DNA of 64,000 nt. It comes from Scleroderma bovista. Lineage: Eukaryota; Basidiomycota; Agaricomycetes; Boletales; Sclerodermataceae. The notes beneath the pieces are model-generated. The model saw only the letters and a program-made list of their open reading frames with translations, had not been told where the DNA came from and ran no database searches. Within the stretch, counting starts at the first letter, position 1; each line of letters begins with the position of its first letter. Below, piece after piece: positions 1-11,205 of this stretch. The translations under genes and the position numbers were made by a program. The stretch spans positions 111,198 through 175,197 of the forward strand of contig JAYMGJ010000068.1 in the NCBI GenBank assembly GCA_037178675.1, written 5' to 3'.

Positions 1-218
1 TTTTGGAGAAACTTGACCTCCTGGAACCGCATCGAGACTGGTCAGCGCGATTTCTCATTCCGCTGAGAAGGATGGGAGTTACAGCTCTGGATGATATGGA
101 TATGGTGACGCCAGAGAGCCTTCACGTCTTCTTTGGACTCCCGCCGATCACCATCATGGACTTCTTTGCACATGCCGATGATATGGTCCAGTCCATCCGA
201 GTCCATCGTGCTTTGTAG
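1..218 (+). CDS. C-terminal end of an unrecognised protein (cut by window edge)
   Basis: An open frame enters from the left edge and stops with TAG at 216-218, giving about 72 residues. The residues are well mixed and read like real protein, with the segments WSARFLIPLRRMGV, TPESLHVFFGLPP and DFFAHADDMV. No start codon is visible, so this is a 3' fragment. I do not recognise the family. A Ty3/gypsy pol remnant begins just over 100 bp downstream on the same strand, so the fragment could belong to another element or to a host gene cut by it. That is inference; only the open frame is seen. Confidence 0.35.
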   Translation, partial: LEKLDLLEPHRDWSARFLIPLRRMGVTALDDMDMVTPESLHVFFGLPPITIMDFFAHADDMVQSIRVHRAL

Positions 219-329
219 CCTTTACTAGGTATTGTACAGCAGTGGCTGGCAGGGTATGTGCCTTTGATATGGTGGTGGCACTCCTTGTACTAAGCTCAGT
301 CGCCAGGATGCTTATGAACAGAACCGAGT

Positions 330-2960
330 GATCTCGGATACATGTTGAACGAACCGCTGTGACGGGGCCTGAAGGGAATATGGTCAGTCACGTTGTCCAG
401 TATGATGATTGTAACACACCGGTTACGTACCAAGTGTTGATAAACCACATCTTCGCCGAACATATCGGAATATTTATGGACGTGGATCTTGATGACACGA
501 TCATCTACTTAAATACTCATGTTAAACATGTCACTATAGTGATCCAAATCCTGAGGAAAGAGGAACTGCACCTTAGTGAGAAGAAACTTCATTTCCTCCG
601 CAAAGAAGTCAAGATACTCGGTAGCGTCGTCACAGATGACGGCATTCGAATGGACCCCGAGAGTCAACTGGAAGGACCCGACGAACCGCACCTCATGCAG
701 AGGGTTCGTAGGAGTGGTGAGGATCTTGCAGACAATATCTATAAAGTCTATGCTCCACTTGGGGTATTAACCGAAGCCAGCGCTGAGTCGAAGCCTTTCC
801 AACGGAGCTACACCAGTAATGTGCGTTCGAGACAGTCAAGAGATATGTCTCGGTGTGTGCGCCCCACTGCCGTGTTCCTCTTGACTACGGTCCGGATTGT
901 GACCCCATCTGGGTCATGACTGCCAATGCCTGTGGTAAATGGGATCGGGGGTGTTGTCGCTCAGGGCCGTGACTGGAAGGGTGCCAAAGTGGCCGCCGTC
1001 TATTCTGCAGAAATGACATCCACACAATGCAATTACCCTGTGCACAAGCAAGAATTAATGGCAGGAGTGTGGAGACCATGCTCCGCCATCATGATATCCT
1101 ACAGGGTGTCAAGTTCACAGGGTGACAGATCAAAAGAGTCTGACTCACATCCTCGACCAGAAAGGACTGTCTGGGCGGCAGGCACGTTGGATGGAATGTT
1201 TGGCCTTGAAGTTTTGTATGTCCCTGGTGAGGAAAGTGTTTTACTGGATGCGCTATCTCGTATGTATGAGCTCGACGCACCTGGAACGACCTGGTTGCGC
1301 GAAATTATCTTCAATATGACCTGGACGTTAATGAAGTCGACTCGACACCACCGACTAGACTTATCACCACACCCTTGTTGGTGCGATCGCACCGAGCGTT
1401 CGGCGCAGCCACCGTCTGGCCGACAAGCACACCGAGCTCACGTAACAGAACCAAGACGATCGAAGGCGACACCAACGCCTCTTGTGACGGAACCGACGCC
1501 CCCCGCTGGAGGGGGAGAAGACCTGCCTCCAACAGGACCAGTTGAATCTAGATCGCCCGAGTCAGTCGTGCATGAGGAAACGGCTTGGACACACCAACAT
1601 CCAGCGCCGCCGGCAGAGAGCGGATGACCTGAGACGGGTGCCAAGCTTGCCACACGCATGCGAGAGCGGTCCGCTCTGGGGGACCCTCGTACAGAGAGGG
1701 GAATGGGTAGTACCTCAACGGCTATACCTGAAAATGTCACAATGTCAGATATACCCGCCCCAGCTGAAAGGGAAACAAGGTGCGTAGCGCCGGTAACGTA
1801 CCCGCATGATGAGTGAAGGGTCGATACAAGGAAGACTCGTTCTTTGAAAGGATATTAGAGACTCCAAAAACATTTAAGAATTTCTCACTTACAAATGATG
1901 CCTTCATACGCCTGAAACTGCACGACAGAGTTGTGATTTGTATCCCAAGATAGGTGAAAGAATGCCGAGGGGAATGATCATTGATCAGGCGCATTCACTG
2001 TTAGCTCATCTGGGATCAGGGAAAACATTATTGTACCTAAGGGAGTACGTATGGCGAGACACCATGGTACACGACGTTGCCGTGTTCTGCACGTCGTGTA
2101 CGATCTGTCAACGGAGTGAGCCTTCGAATCAGAAGCCGAACTGAACCCGCTGTCCGTACTGTCTACATCGTGGGACGCCAGATAGGTGTCGACTTTGTGG
2201 GAAGGTGACCTGGATCAAAGGATAGAGGCGGATCGCATGATTCTATAACGGTGATAATGGACTTACTCACCGCGATGGCCATCTGGTACCGAGCTGAACA
2301 ATGTATACTGCGAAAGACATTGTTGAGCTGATGTTGGCAGAAGTCTACAGACTTCACGGATTACCTAGAACGATTGTTAGCGATAGAGGCGTCATGTTTA
2401 CGAGTCTATTTTGGATGCACCTTAACAAGCTGATGGGAGTTAAACAGCGCATGTCATCCAGAGGCTGACGGGACAACTGAGCGTGCCAACCGTACGATCG
2501 GACACATGCTGAGATCTTGCACTGGGCCTACCCCAGAAGGACTGGGTTTCAAGATTACCTGCCATCGAGTTTGCTATCAATCTCACCCGATCTGAATCGA
2601 CCGGGTACTCACCGTTCTTCTTGAGCCTAGAGCAATGATTTGGATGCTCCAAGTAGCGACAAGTTCCCGAGCGTAAAGGGTACACGCAAAGGATGAAGCT
2701 AGCGTCGACGGCGGGACATGATGCATTGTTGACAACGAGATGAAACAGACAGTACTAGTACTACTACTAACTTCAAGCAAGGCCGGGGAGACGCATGTGC
2801 CCGTTTGTTGTGGGCGATTTGGTCTACTTACATAAAAATATCACCTTGTTCACAAACAAGGTCACTCCCGAAGGAAATTGGACCGCTTTTTTTCGACATC
2901 CGCGAATCTGTTGTAGTTCGCTCTCCGTTTTAATCGAGCTAGTCTGCATTGTTGTGTACA
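330..2960 (+). pseudogene. Decayed Ty3/gypsy retrotransposon pol (RT, RNase H, integrase)
   Basis: Pieces of a gypsy pol occur in the right order but in different frames. Reverse transcriptase is at 470-660: DVDLDDTIIYLNTHV stands where the YxDD-type box is expected, followed by EEVKILG-like and GIRMDP-like strings. RNase H is at about 940-1290, ending in VPGEESVLLDALSRMY, the usual end of this domain. The H2C2 zinc-binding part of integrase is at 1980-2130 (HLGSGKTLLYLREYVW, then CTSCTICQRS). The integrase core at 2180-2560 includes LPRTIVSDRG and DGTTERANRTIG. A C-terminal part near 2800 reads PFVVGDLVYL. Stops and frameshifts separate all blocks, so no functional polyprotein can be made. 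No LTRs were recognised here. The element would have been transcribed on the plus strand. Confidence 0.85.
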
Positions 2961-3000
2961 CTACGGGATAACCTGACTTTCGCCCCTCTACAATTCCTCT

Positions 3001-4530
3001 TCATGATACCTCTCTAGTTCTCTGAAATACATCCCATTCCTTCTTCGTTTGTCGATCTAATTCGGCTAGTCGATCATCCTCCTTCCATAAATGTTCGTTG
3101 GGGTGCTGGGTAAACAACCCTTCATCAAAGTCCCACAGAAGACGGATGCTGGATCTCCCACAACTTCGCGATAATGCGACATATGCGTTAAATGGTGTCA
3201 GTTGTCCTGACGGGGGTTTGGCGAGGTCGACAATGCAGTGGTCGATGGTTTGTGCTTGGGAGCGATAATCCGTGAATGTGTATGCTGGAGTAATGGGGAG
3301 CTGTTGTCTGGTGACTGTAACTTTCTTGCCGCTCCTGTTCACCACACTGAAGGACTTAGTAAGCGGGGTTATAGTGCGCACGAGTATATATGTGGGTGGA
3401 AATTGCAATTTGTACGTCTCGTTTTGTGTTGCGCTAATTTCTTCTCGAGCGTCAAGAACTATTTCGACTGTGTGCCCCTGGGCTCCGTTGGCAACATCCA
3501 AATCTGTCGAGACGTTGATGGTTACCATCACTTCTATCCTGACTGCGATGTCCACCTCGTCAGCAAGACCCGTGCATTCCTGACAATTCTTCCCCTGCCC
3601 TGTCTTGGGTTTGGCTGCGACCGCAAATTTCTCTTCTAATGTTAATTGTTGACCCTACACAGTATCGAAAGCCGGGCATTTGATGAGTGTAATGCCGAGT
3701 GCCTGCGTGCGGGTCTTAGTGGTCATGTTGTTTCACGTCATTTGAACGGCATGCTGCGGGGTAACCAGCAGTGCATCTTTCCATGGAGAGGTGATGAAAT
3801 CGGTGATTGGACAGTTGTCGTGCATTACAATGAGCTGGCGAAGCATGGCAATGTGTTTTTCGTCACAGTTGCCATGCCGGACATGCTGCAAGAGGTCCAA
3901 CCATTCTGGATCTGTCACTTGAACTTGTGTTTTTAGGCGGACGACGGTGTCGAATTGTTCGTATAACTTCCTTCCTAACAGGTCATTTTGCGTGTCCTTT
4001 GCTGGATTGCAAGGGCAATACAGTGCCGCTGATGGTTTGGTGGCCACGGGCGGGAATTGATGGAAATCACCTACCAATATGACGTTGAGGCCTCTGAATG
4101 GTTCCTCGGATGCCATGCACCGGCTTTAGCGCGACTGATGATACAGGAGAGTTTTGCAAACATCTCTCGAGACACCATTGAGATTTCATCAATAATCAGG
4201 TAGTGTTTGTCTTTCCAGAACTCTTGCAATGCTTTGATTGTTTGTGCTGACTGCTTGCCTCCTCGCAATGGTATCATAGCTATCGAGTGTAGTGTTTTCC
4301 CGTCGATTATTGATGCTGCCAGCCCGGTGTACGCTCCCTTGACCAATATGTTCCCCATGCCCCATGCTGCAAAGTTTTCAGTAATGGTTTGGATTGTTTT
4401 GGATTTGCCTACACCCGCTTCACCAGGTATGATCATTCGCATGGACTTAGGACACCTGCCACTAATAAAATTTTGCAGATGGCAGTCAATGATGTCGTAT
4501 GCGCAACGTTGATCTTCCAGGAGCTTATCC
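3001..4530 (-). pseudogene. Decayed PIF1-type (SF1B) DNA helicase, possibly from a Helitron
   Basis: The minus strand carries three consecutive helicase blocks in shifted frames. The first (4530-4117) opens with QRCAYDIIDCHLQNF, then Walker A GEAGVGKSKT and Walker B LIIDEISMV. The second (4116-3733) has LVGDFHQFPPV. The third (3555-3001) has the late SF1B motifs, DYRSQAQTIDH and FNAYVALSRSCGR. This order is that of PIF1 helicases, which in fungi are either cellular genes or the helicase half of Helitrons. An in-frame TAG lies just upstream of QRCAYDI and frames change near 4116 and between 3733 and 3555, so the copy is broken. No Rep/HUH domain was found, so the Helitron origin is inference. 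Confidence 0.8.
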
Positions 4531-5405
4531 TACCCACGATCGGACATTCGCAAAGCTTTGAAGTAGACACAGAGTCGCTGACAAACGATCTCCCTTTCCC
4601 ATGCACGCCGCCGCTCAACGTGTGCAACGGCGTTGCACATGTCTCCCGACACCCCGCCTCACACAACATTCCCACACAGCCTCTTAACAAAATTTTTCTT
4701 TGCCTGCCAATCTTCGTCCAACACCTCTTCGTGCATCGAAAGCTGACGATCTACCAGCACCCTATTGGCGATCTAGCTCCACCAGCCATTCGTCTTGGAT
4801 GATTGACGCAGAACGACGACATTGAGATGGATGAAGCGGTGTGTATCATATAAGTAGTGGTGTATTTGTGTAGTGTTTGTATTTGTTGTAACAGGAGGGA
4901 ACAAGGTGTGTGCCGTCTTAGACGGCCCTCTAGTTAGGTAACTACACGTATCGTAACAGTGAGGAAATAGTGTGACTACACGACGTGTTCCACTCCTCTC
5001 TACTGCGCATCCACGTCCCTAACGACGACTCCCTGTTTCCTGGCTGCATTGACAAGCAAATACCTGAACTCAGAGGTATCACTCGCGGATGGATCTTCGG
5101 CAAGATCTTGTTGCACTAAGGGAGGCACACGGACGCTAAGTTCGAGGTCCCTGGACTCATCGGGTGATAAGATGACATTACCATACGGTGAGATCACTCA
5201 TCTGTGTGCTCTCTCTGATTACTTCGAGATGCTAGGCCCAACAATTGTCCATTTCCGACAGCCGATCGGACTTGCCAAAGCTCAGCTTAGTAGTGAGAGT
5301 CTCCGAGAAGAGGATAGCTCTTTTCAATTTGTCCTGTCCAATCGCTCACACTATGTTCTCCTCACTCTTGTGAGTACTGTGCGGCCCATTGGAGGATTTA
5401 TTCTT
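4531..5405. other. Non-coding stretch with a short hairpin
   Basis: No convincing gene was seen on either strand. The one structural item is a perfect hairpin at 4912-4926 (GCCGTC, loop TTA, GACGGC) followed at 4930-4933 by CTAG and then T. This loosely resembles the hairpin plus CTRR-T end of a Helitron. It lies on the opposite orientation to the neighbouring helicase remnant, so it would belong to a different element. Confidence 0.4.
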
Positions 5406-6260
5406 GACTTCATCTTTGGCAGTACCACCGCAGACCCTAACGCGCCCAACACCCCATTTCTGAGAAATCAGACCATTTTGGGAAGCTGGAAGCTGGAGAT
5501 CTAGAATGGGCATGTTCAGGAGTATTTGTTACTGAAACCCAGACATTCTAACAGGACGAGACGAATGATCTTGTGCCAAGTCATCCATCCGTTTATCGGG
5601 TCAGTTTCTTACTCGCTTCTCTCTCTCTCTCTCTCTCTCTCTCCCCTGGATGAACTTATCTAACTAAGTAGATTATGGTATCCCACCGTTCAATTCACTT
5701 GCAAGATCTATAATCCGAACACAAAAGAAACAATTTGGCGCTCGATTAACGTTACTAATTTTGTCACGCCGCCTCCTGGACTGGACAAGCGTTCATTCAA
5801 AGCAGACCAACTCTCTGTCACCTTCAAATCCTCTGCAGACCTGACCCATCCTGAATCGTACACTATCCGTGCCAATCTCTCGGATGACCTACAGGTAGTA
5901 TAGCTAGATGTCTCGCGCCCTACTTCTGTGCCAAGATTTAAAGTCGGTAATGGCCCCAAGGGGGAATTCTCATACTTTGGTGACAAAGACAAACCCGAGG
6001 GCTATGTTGTCCACTGTTTCTGGCCACGCACTGCCGCCAGCGGTCATATCGTTCACAAGGGCCAAGCCACTACGGCCAAGGGCACGGGTACATGCTATAC
6101 AAGGCATGCGTCCCAATTTGGTTACATCCAGAAGGAACTTCGCCACCTTTCAAGTAGCACACATGACGGCGTATCGCTATCCAGATGCATCGATGATATA
6201 TCGCGTCTGACCGATGGCAATATCGGAGACCCATCGGATGACGAGTCCGATGTAGCAGCT
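5406..6260 (+). pseudogene. SVF1: Broken copy of survival factor Svf1 (lipocalin-like)
   Basis: Svf1 is a fungal lipocalin-like protein linked to oxidative-stress survival and sphingolipid handling. Recognisable family strings appear in order: ADPNAPNTPF near the start (about 5430), LEAGDLEWACSGVFVTETQT (5490-5550), MILCQVIHPFIG (5563-5599), then after a GT-AG intron at 5600-5671 LWYPTVQFTCKIYNP. Further on come SYTIRANLSDDLQ, VSRPTSVPRFKVG, EGYVVHCFWPRTAASGHIVH and HAIQGMRPNLV. An in-frame TAG sits at 5901-5903, and frames shift near 5490, 5560, 6098 and 6160. The C-terminal third is missing or unrecognisable after about 6260. The intron contains a (CT)n tract (5618-5643). Because an intron is kept, this is a DNA-level duplicate or an old locus, not a retrocopy. 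Confidence 0.75.
5618..5643 (+). repeat. (CT)n microsatellite inside the SVF1-remnant intron
   Basis: About twelve CT dinucleotides in a row, making up the pyrimidine-rich part of the 72 bp intron. Confidence 0.9.
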
Positions 6261-6652
6261 AGGTGCGTATCTATTTGCATCTGTCAACCTAATAAATATT
6301 ACCCCGTCCATCAGGACATAGGTGCGGCGCCCGACTACATTACCGCGTCGTCCTAACTGCACGGACAGGACTACGATAGAACGACGTCCTCACAACTGCC
6401 CACTGGAGCTACCGCCTGTGATCCTCTCGTAGGCACTTCGATTATAATGATCTTTGTTATCGCCGTCTCCCTCCATCCGGGTACTTCCCCGAGTCGGATA
6501 AATACTGACTTGGAGCCTTATGTCATGTAAAAGTACTACAAATGGAAAAGTAGGAACATGGGAGCCACACAAAACCAATAGCGTTAAATGGTCAGAACTT
6601 GAATGCATCAGATTTGAAACCCGTACCCCTCGTGTCACCGAATCGGCGGGGG

Positions 6653-7708
6653 ATGAGTTTTGCCGTCTTCAAACCCTCGCGCCTTCCAGATGAAATTGAG
6701 CGGTACATCTTCTTACTCGCAGCCACAAGCTCAGCCGGGTTTCCGGTGACTATGACGCATGCGCACTGCCGTTGCTACCTACTTGTTGCCAAGCGTGTTT
6801 GCCACTGGTGAGTAGAAGCCAAACCTTTCCTCCATCAAGTCGCCAGTTATTCAGATCCTACCACTCTCCTCTGTTACAGGTTAGAGCCAATCATATACCG
6901 GGTGGTTGACATTCACCATCAGAACATCGCTAAGCTATTCATATCGTCCTTACGAAGTCGGCCTGAATTTGCCAAGACGACAGTCAAGGTACTATATCTT
7001 CGGCCTGCGGTTCTCCCTGCACAGGGGGCAGAGATCCTTCAACTCTGCCAAGGACTGGAAGAACTGACCCTGCAAATTGTTGTCAACGCACCTCATGATC
7101 AGAATCCTTTGAGTGGGCCGTTCAGTGCTCTCGAGCAGCTGAAGATATTGTCTCTGGACCTTGCGTCTATCTTCTACGGCCCCACCATTTTTCTTCCCGA
7201 CCTTCATCGACTGTGCTGCATTGAACGCCTCCACCTTACAAATACTTGGGTGGCGAGGCGAGGTCTTTTTATTGGCCTTCAAGACCTGCAGCAACTGTCC
7301 CATCTCTCTTTTCATGTCCGCCCCCCTGGGCAACAGTCAACGCACATTGAAATACTTTCCGAGGTCTTGAAACACTTTTCGAGGCTCCAGGTCGTGGTTT
7401 TATGGCGGATGGAGTACCAGCAAAGCGAAGAGATCTATAATGACTTAGGGCAACGCAACCTCACAGATCACAGAGTTGTTGTATTTAATGCAACCCACTT
7501 TGCTGAATGTGCCACACCTGTGAACAGCTTCTGGGAACTTGCGGAGTCTGTTGTCCAGTGGAGGGAGGCTAATCATGGTATGTTTTGCATACTCCTTGTG
7601 GCATAACTTCAATACTAACTTGAAAGTCGTAACTTACTGCCAATGTTTGCAGCACTCTTTGAGACACCCAGTGCCACGTCACGGTTGTCGGCAGGCTTAC
7701 CACTGTGA
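6653..7708 (+). CDS. F-box-like / leucine-rich-repeat type protein
   Basis: Three exons are predicted: 6653-6807, 6880-7577 and 7653-7708. Both introns are GT-AG (72 and 75 bp), and splicing leaves one uninterrupted frame ending in TGA at 7706-7708. The N-terminus reads SRLPDEIERYIFLLAA, the pattern of the large agaricomycete family of F-box-like proteins in which an LPxEI helix is followed by a VxxW segment (here VAKRVCHWLEPIIYRVV across the first splice). The rest is leucine-rich with repeated spacing (GLEELTLQIV, QLKILSLDL, CIERLHLTN, LQQLSHLSF). An in-frame ATG at 6599 would add 18 residues; I prefer 6653 because the conserved part follows directly. A role in ubiquitin ligase substrate choice would be family inference only. 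It appears intact, unlike its neighbours. Confidence 0.7.
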
Positions 7709-7800
7709 TCTAGTTACGAAAACTCTTGATTATGGTACTACATGTAGGATGATCATTTCATTTGAGCCAGGTGGCCATCAGGAAAGTTACAAGGTGTCTA

Positions 7801-7985
7801 ATCATGTCTGAAATCATCTGAAATCATCTGGGCCAGACAGCCAGACAGCCCAGACACATTAGACGTCTGGAGTTGGATAGCCAGTGTGCAGCCTTCCGAT
7901 CTGACAGGTCTGGAAGTCTGATTCCGTCTGGTTTTGTCTTGACGAGACACCCTGCGACACTCAGACCGGCTAACTGACCAATGTT
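7801..7985. repeat. CAGAC/GTCTG motif cluster, left
   Basis: The pentamer CAGAC or its complement GTCTG occurs about ten times in under 200 bp, in both orientations (for example CCAGACAGCCAGACAGCCC). A second cluster lies at 13710-13925. Nothing coding is seen here. Clusters of short motifs in both orientations resemble the subterminal repeats of DNA transposons. Confidence 0.6.
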
Positions 7986-9500
7986 ATTCAACAAAGGCAT
8001 CCGTCAAGTAAAACGATAATAGTGTAGTGGATTTATTAGCGTAACTAGTAATACATGTACTAATACTAGGCCCGTCATCGACGCCGGAGGTGGGGGTCAT
8101 TGCCATTGAGGTTGTTGTCGTCAGCGTATGGTGGTGGCCCGTCATTATCACCATCGTCGTCACTGTGGTCCTCGTCATCATCGCTGGGAGCGCATGTCAT
8201 CGACGTTGAGGTTGTGGTCAATGACGATGCTGTGGGGTTAAAGTGGGCGTGCGTGGCGACGGGGTGTGCATGAGTGCGGGCGACAAGCTTGCATGGGCGT
8301 GGTGAAAAAAATAAAAACAAAAGCAAAAGAAACTTACTTGCTGGGGATGTGTCGGCATCGATACGCTGGGACTGAGACAGGGGTGCTTGTGCTGGTGGTC
8401 GTCGATATGACACTGGGGGTGTAAAAACTTAGTCAGCATGTTGGCACCAATACACTGGGGATGGGGAGGCTGGTCGTCGCAACGCTAGGGGAACTGGTCA
8501 TCACAGCACCGGCAGCCCAGGTTATCGGGATGCTGGGGGCTGGTGACCGTCGTCATCGCAGTAAACGTCGTCGCAGTAAAAAAAAAACTTACTTGCTGGG
8601 GCCGCATTGGCATCTTAATATGCTGGAGTAGGGGCTTGTCGGCGAGGCGCTGGGTCAAGGTCATCGTCATTGGGGGAGGAGATATGGACTGGGGGTGGAT
8701 ACTAGGACTGGGAGGGTTGTCGTCGTCGCGACGCTGGGGCTAGGGTCGCTGTGGTGTCCAGATTGGTGACCCGTACCTGCATGCCCGCGCAGGTCAACCA
8801 TACCCGTGACAAGCCCTAGTAGTAGTAGGTATTGGCTCAGTAGTACTAGACGCAGAACTCACTTATGCTCAGTAAAACGAAACAAAAGCACGACTGATAA
8901 AAACCAAAAAGGAAGTGGACAACGTGTGCCATAAGAGGTGAGGTGGGGTATCAGAGTGTCATCGTACTGCTGATGACGTGGCGGGCATCGGAGAACACGA
9001 GCACAAGAAGTGGTACATGTCATGCGTGCAGTCCGAGTCAAGTTGCAATTGGCACGGCGGCGGCACTGGAAGTGAATGGTGGAACCATTGATCAGTCATG
9101 TAAATATGACCGCTAACTGTAACTTTAAGAAGCGGCCATCAATTTCGATGGGCAAACTTACCTTTCCTCGATCACAACGCCGTATCAATGAACTCCTGGA
9201 AGGAGTTATCAAACAGCGTCATAACTGTGAGTATTTCACTGAGACCTAAAATGGCATTAGCCTTTTAGCAATAATAATACAAGGTGAAAAATGTGATGGT
9301 GACTCTGTGTCACCGGTGAGTTCCAATAATCATGATCCGGCCTATCACAACCAGGGACTCGGAAAGGCTTTGTCATTTCAAGACCTAAAATGCCGCCAGC
9401 TTCGGTCATAATAGACAAAAAAGAGATGGCAATGGGCATCTTGTGCCTGGCGATTCGAATGCAAGTAGTTTCAAGTGACCATCAATAGGACCAATGAAAC
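7986..9500. other. Low-complexity, GTC/GGT-rich stretch without recognisable genes
   Basis: Between 8080 and 8760 the sequence is a degenerate tandem array rich in GTCGTC and CTGGGG. A block containing AAACTTACTTGCTGGGG recurs at about 8327 and 8586. The open frames in this interval are low-complexity products of that repeat. From 8760 to 9500 I see nothing that I can name. Confidence 0.5.
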
Positions 9501-9529
9501 TAGCCATTCGAGTAAGATCAAAGCTTACT

Positions 9530-10070
9530 CTCTGTGGGGACTAACTTACACCATCACTTCGGACCTTGCTCATTTATCAATAGAGGGTTGCGATCGCAAA
9601 TAGGATGCGCAGCATTCGGAACGCTTCGTCGGCCAGCTCATGGTTTGAAAGCATTATCTGCTCCATGCCGATGAATAGCATGGGCAGGTGAGGGCCTAGT
9701 ACACTATATGATCAAGTTATTGCAAGAGCCTCGACAGTAACAGAAACGTACCCCACGAACATTCGAGTAAGCAGCCACGGCATGGTCTTGCGGCTCTCCC
9801 TCCTTAGCAAAAGTGTGCACAAATGCAATCCGGGCAGGCCCTCGGAAACGAGGGATCATCAGTGATGTACTAGTACTAGATTGCAATCCGTTCAAAGGCT
9901 CTAGCCGGCTCTAAAAAAGAAATCACACCCGAAGTACTGCCTTGCTTACGCCGCCCACAGTACTTCTGGGCACCAAGGTACATACCACCAGGTGACCCCA
10001 ATAAACAAAGCCAATATTAGGAAATAGAGCTGACACTTCGGGGGACATACAAGGATGGAGTCATGTGAAC
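9530..10070 (-). pseudogene. CDC16: Fragment of APC/C subunit Cdc16 (APC6), TPR region
   Basis: Cdc16 is a TPR subunit of the anaphase-promoting complex. Reading the minus strand, strings typical of its TPR array occur in order: ARQYFG near 9930, then IPRFRGPARIAFVHTFAKEG and DHAVAAYSNVRG (about 9860-9755). After a likely intron come PHLPMLFIGMEQIMLSNHEL (about 9690-9630) and CDRNPLLINEQG (about 9600-9560). The last two blocks are in different frames, so there is a frameshift near 9620, and a stop follows soon after. The beginning and end of the protein were not found. Introns appear to be kept, so it is not a retrocopy. The assignment rests on motif order; a full-length CDC16 probably exists elsewhere in the genome. 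Confidence 0.6.
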
Positions 10071-10311
10071 CTTGGAGGAACGCCGAATGAAGAGTAGTAC
10101 TTAGGGATCCAATTGTGAAAACAAACCTGATAAGCGTTCATTCGGAAATCGACAGCATGCCTCAGCCACACGAATGAGAAGTCAGATTCGATCAAAGACG
10201 CGCAAATGTCCTGAGATGCTAACATATCGGAGGCATAACTCGACAATGACTAGCAAATGCATACATAACTTGAACGGCTCAGACATGTAATGTAAGTTGT
10301 ACAAAAAAAAG

Positions 10312-10998
10312 CTAGTTGATTTGCTCAATTTCCGCAAGCCTCAGAGAAGCTGCCATAAGCGATGAGACCAGAGAACGGGACTGATCCGCCCGTGCGGCCA
10401 ACTTTGCACGCCTTCGCTCTGATCTATTATCGTGTCAATACTACTATGCATCCAATAAATCAAAATATAACACACCTCAGCTTGCTGAGTTTGCTCCCAA
10501 TCTCGCGCGACTGGGAATACGGGACACGACTCATGATGTCATGCTGCAGCAGCAGCAGGGTGTTTGCAGCAAAACAGGCTTGGAGGTGCCTAAAATTGAC
10601 ATCAGTGGTATACATGAGCGTAGTGAGTTCAATGATACTTACTCATCTATGGTTGTGGCACGGCGTTTAACAATTTCCTCCATTCGGCAGCGTAGCTTGG
10701 CACATCCTTCATTGTCGAGGAGTGGCCACCTTGTCTGGGACGGACGGGCCCGCCTTTCGTTCAAAATACGTAGATACACACTTTCCACGGCTGTGGTGTT
10801 CTGATCTCGAATAGCCGCCGCATGCTCCTCGAATGCATTCATGTATGTGTGGGTCTGAGTTGCCATCTCATCAGCATTGACGCTGAGTACTGGGAGTGGT
10901 GTGCCAGTGGGCAGGGGAGACGTAGGCACACTGGGTAGACGGGATGTGCGCATGTTCGTGAGAGACGGCCTGCTGCGGTTGGATTGGGTGCGAGGCAT
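10312..10998 (-). CDS. Unknown three-exon protein, about 180 residues
   Basis: Three minus-strand exons join into one clean frame: 10998-10643, 10589-10476 and 10423-10312, ending in TAG. Both introns are GT-AG and about 52 bp. The start ATG (MPRTQSNRSRPSL) is followed by a Pro/Ser/Thr-rich segment of about 40 residues. The rest is helical and charged (MNAFEEHAAAIRDQ, RCRMEEIVKRRATTIDE, GSKLSKLRSERRRAKLAARA) and looks able to form coiled coil. No catalytic motif or known family was recognised. Its intactness among wrecked neighbours suggests either a functional gene or cargo of a recent element. The frame and splice sites are seen; expression is not known. Confidence 0.5.
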
Positions 10999-11139
10999 AA
11001 GTACCGATTGAAGGTGCAAACAGTTGGTGTTTGTGTAGTTTACATAATATTCCCAGCAACAACTCCAAATTATATAATAAATGTTGGTGAGCCCTCATCC
11101 TAAGGTACTAGTCAGCCAATCTAGTCTCTCATTCGCCAA

Positions 11140-11205
11140 CTTAGAGTAAAATGGAAATATTTGCGTATTGCCCAACATGGGCGTAGGGCGTAGGGCCCAA
11201 CCTTG
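11140..11205. repeat. Left copy of a dispersed inverted repeat (about 55 bp)
   Basis: The core GGGCGTAGGGCGTAGGGCCC, with flanking GTATTGCCC before it and AACCTTGAGACTCC after it, is found again, inverted and about 85 percent alike by eye, at 15125-15190. Confidence 0.5.

Noticed and set aside
5000..5504. Open frames at 5049-5504 (plus) and 5000-5197 (minus) as independent genes
   Set aside because: Only the 3' part (ADPNAPNTPF) is recognisable, as the start of the SVF1 remnant; the rest has no support.
8075..8743. Overlapping His/Thr/Asp-rich frames
   Set aside because: Products of a degenerate GTC-rich repeat, with no start context and no known domain.
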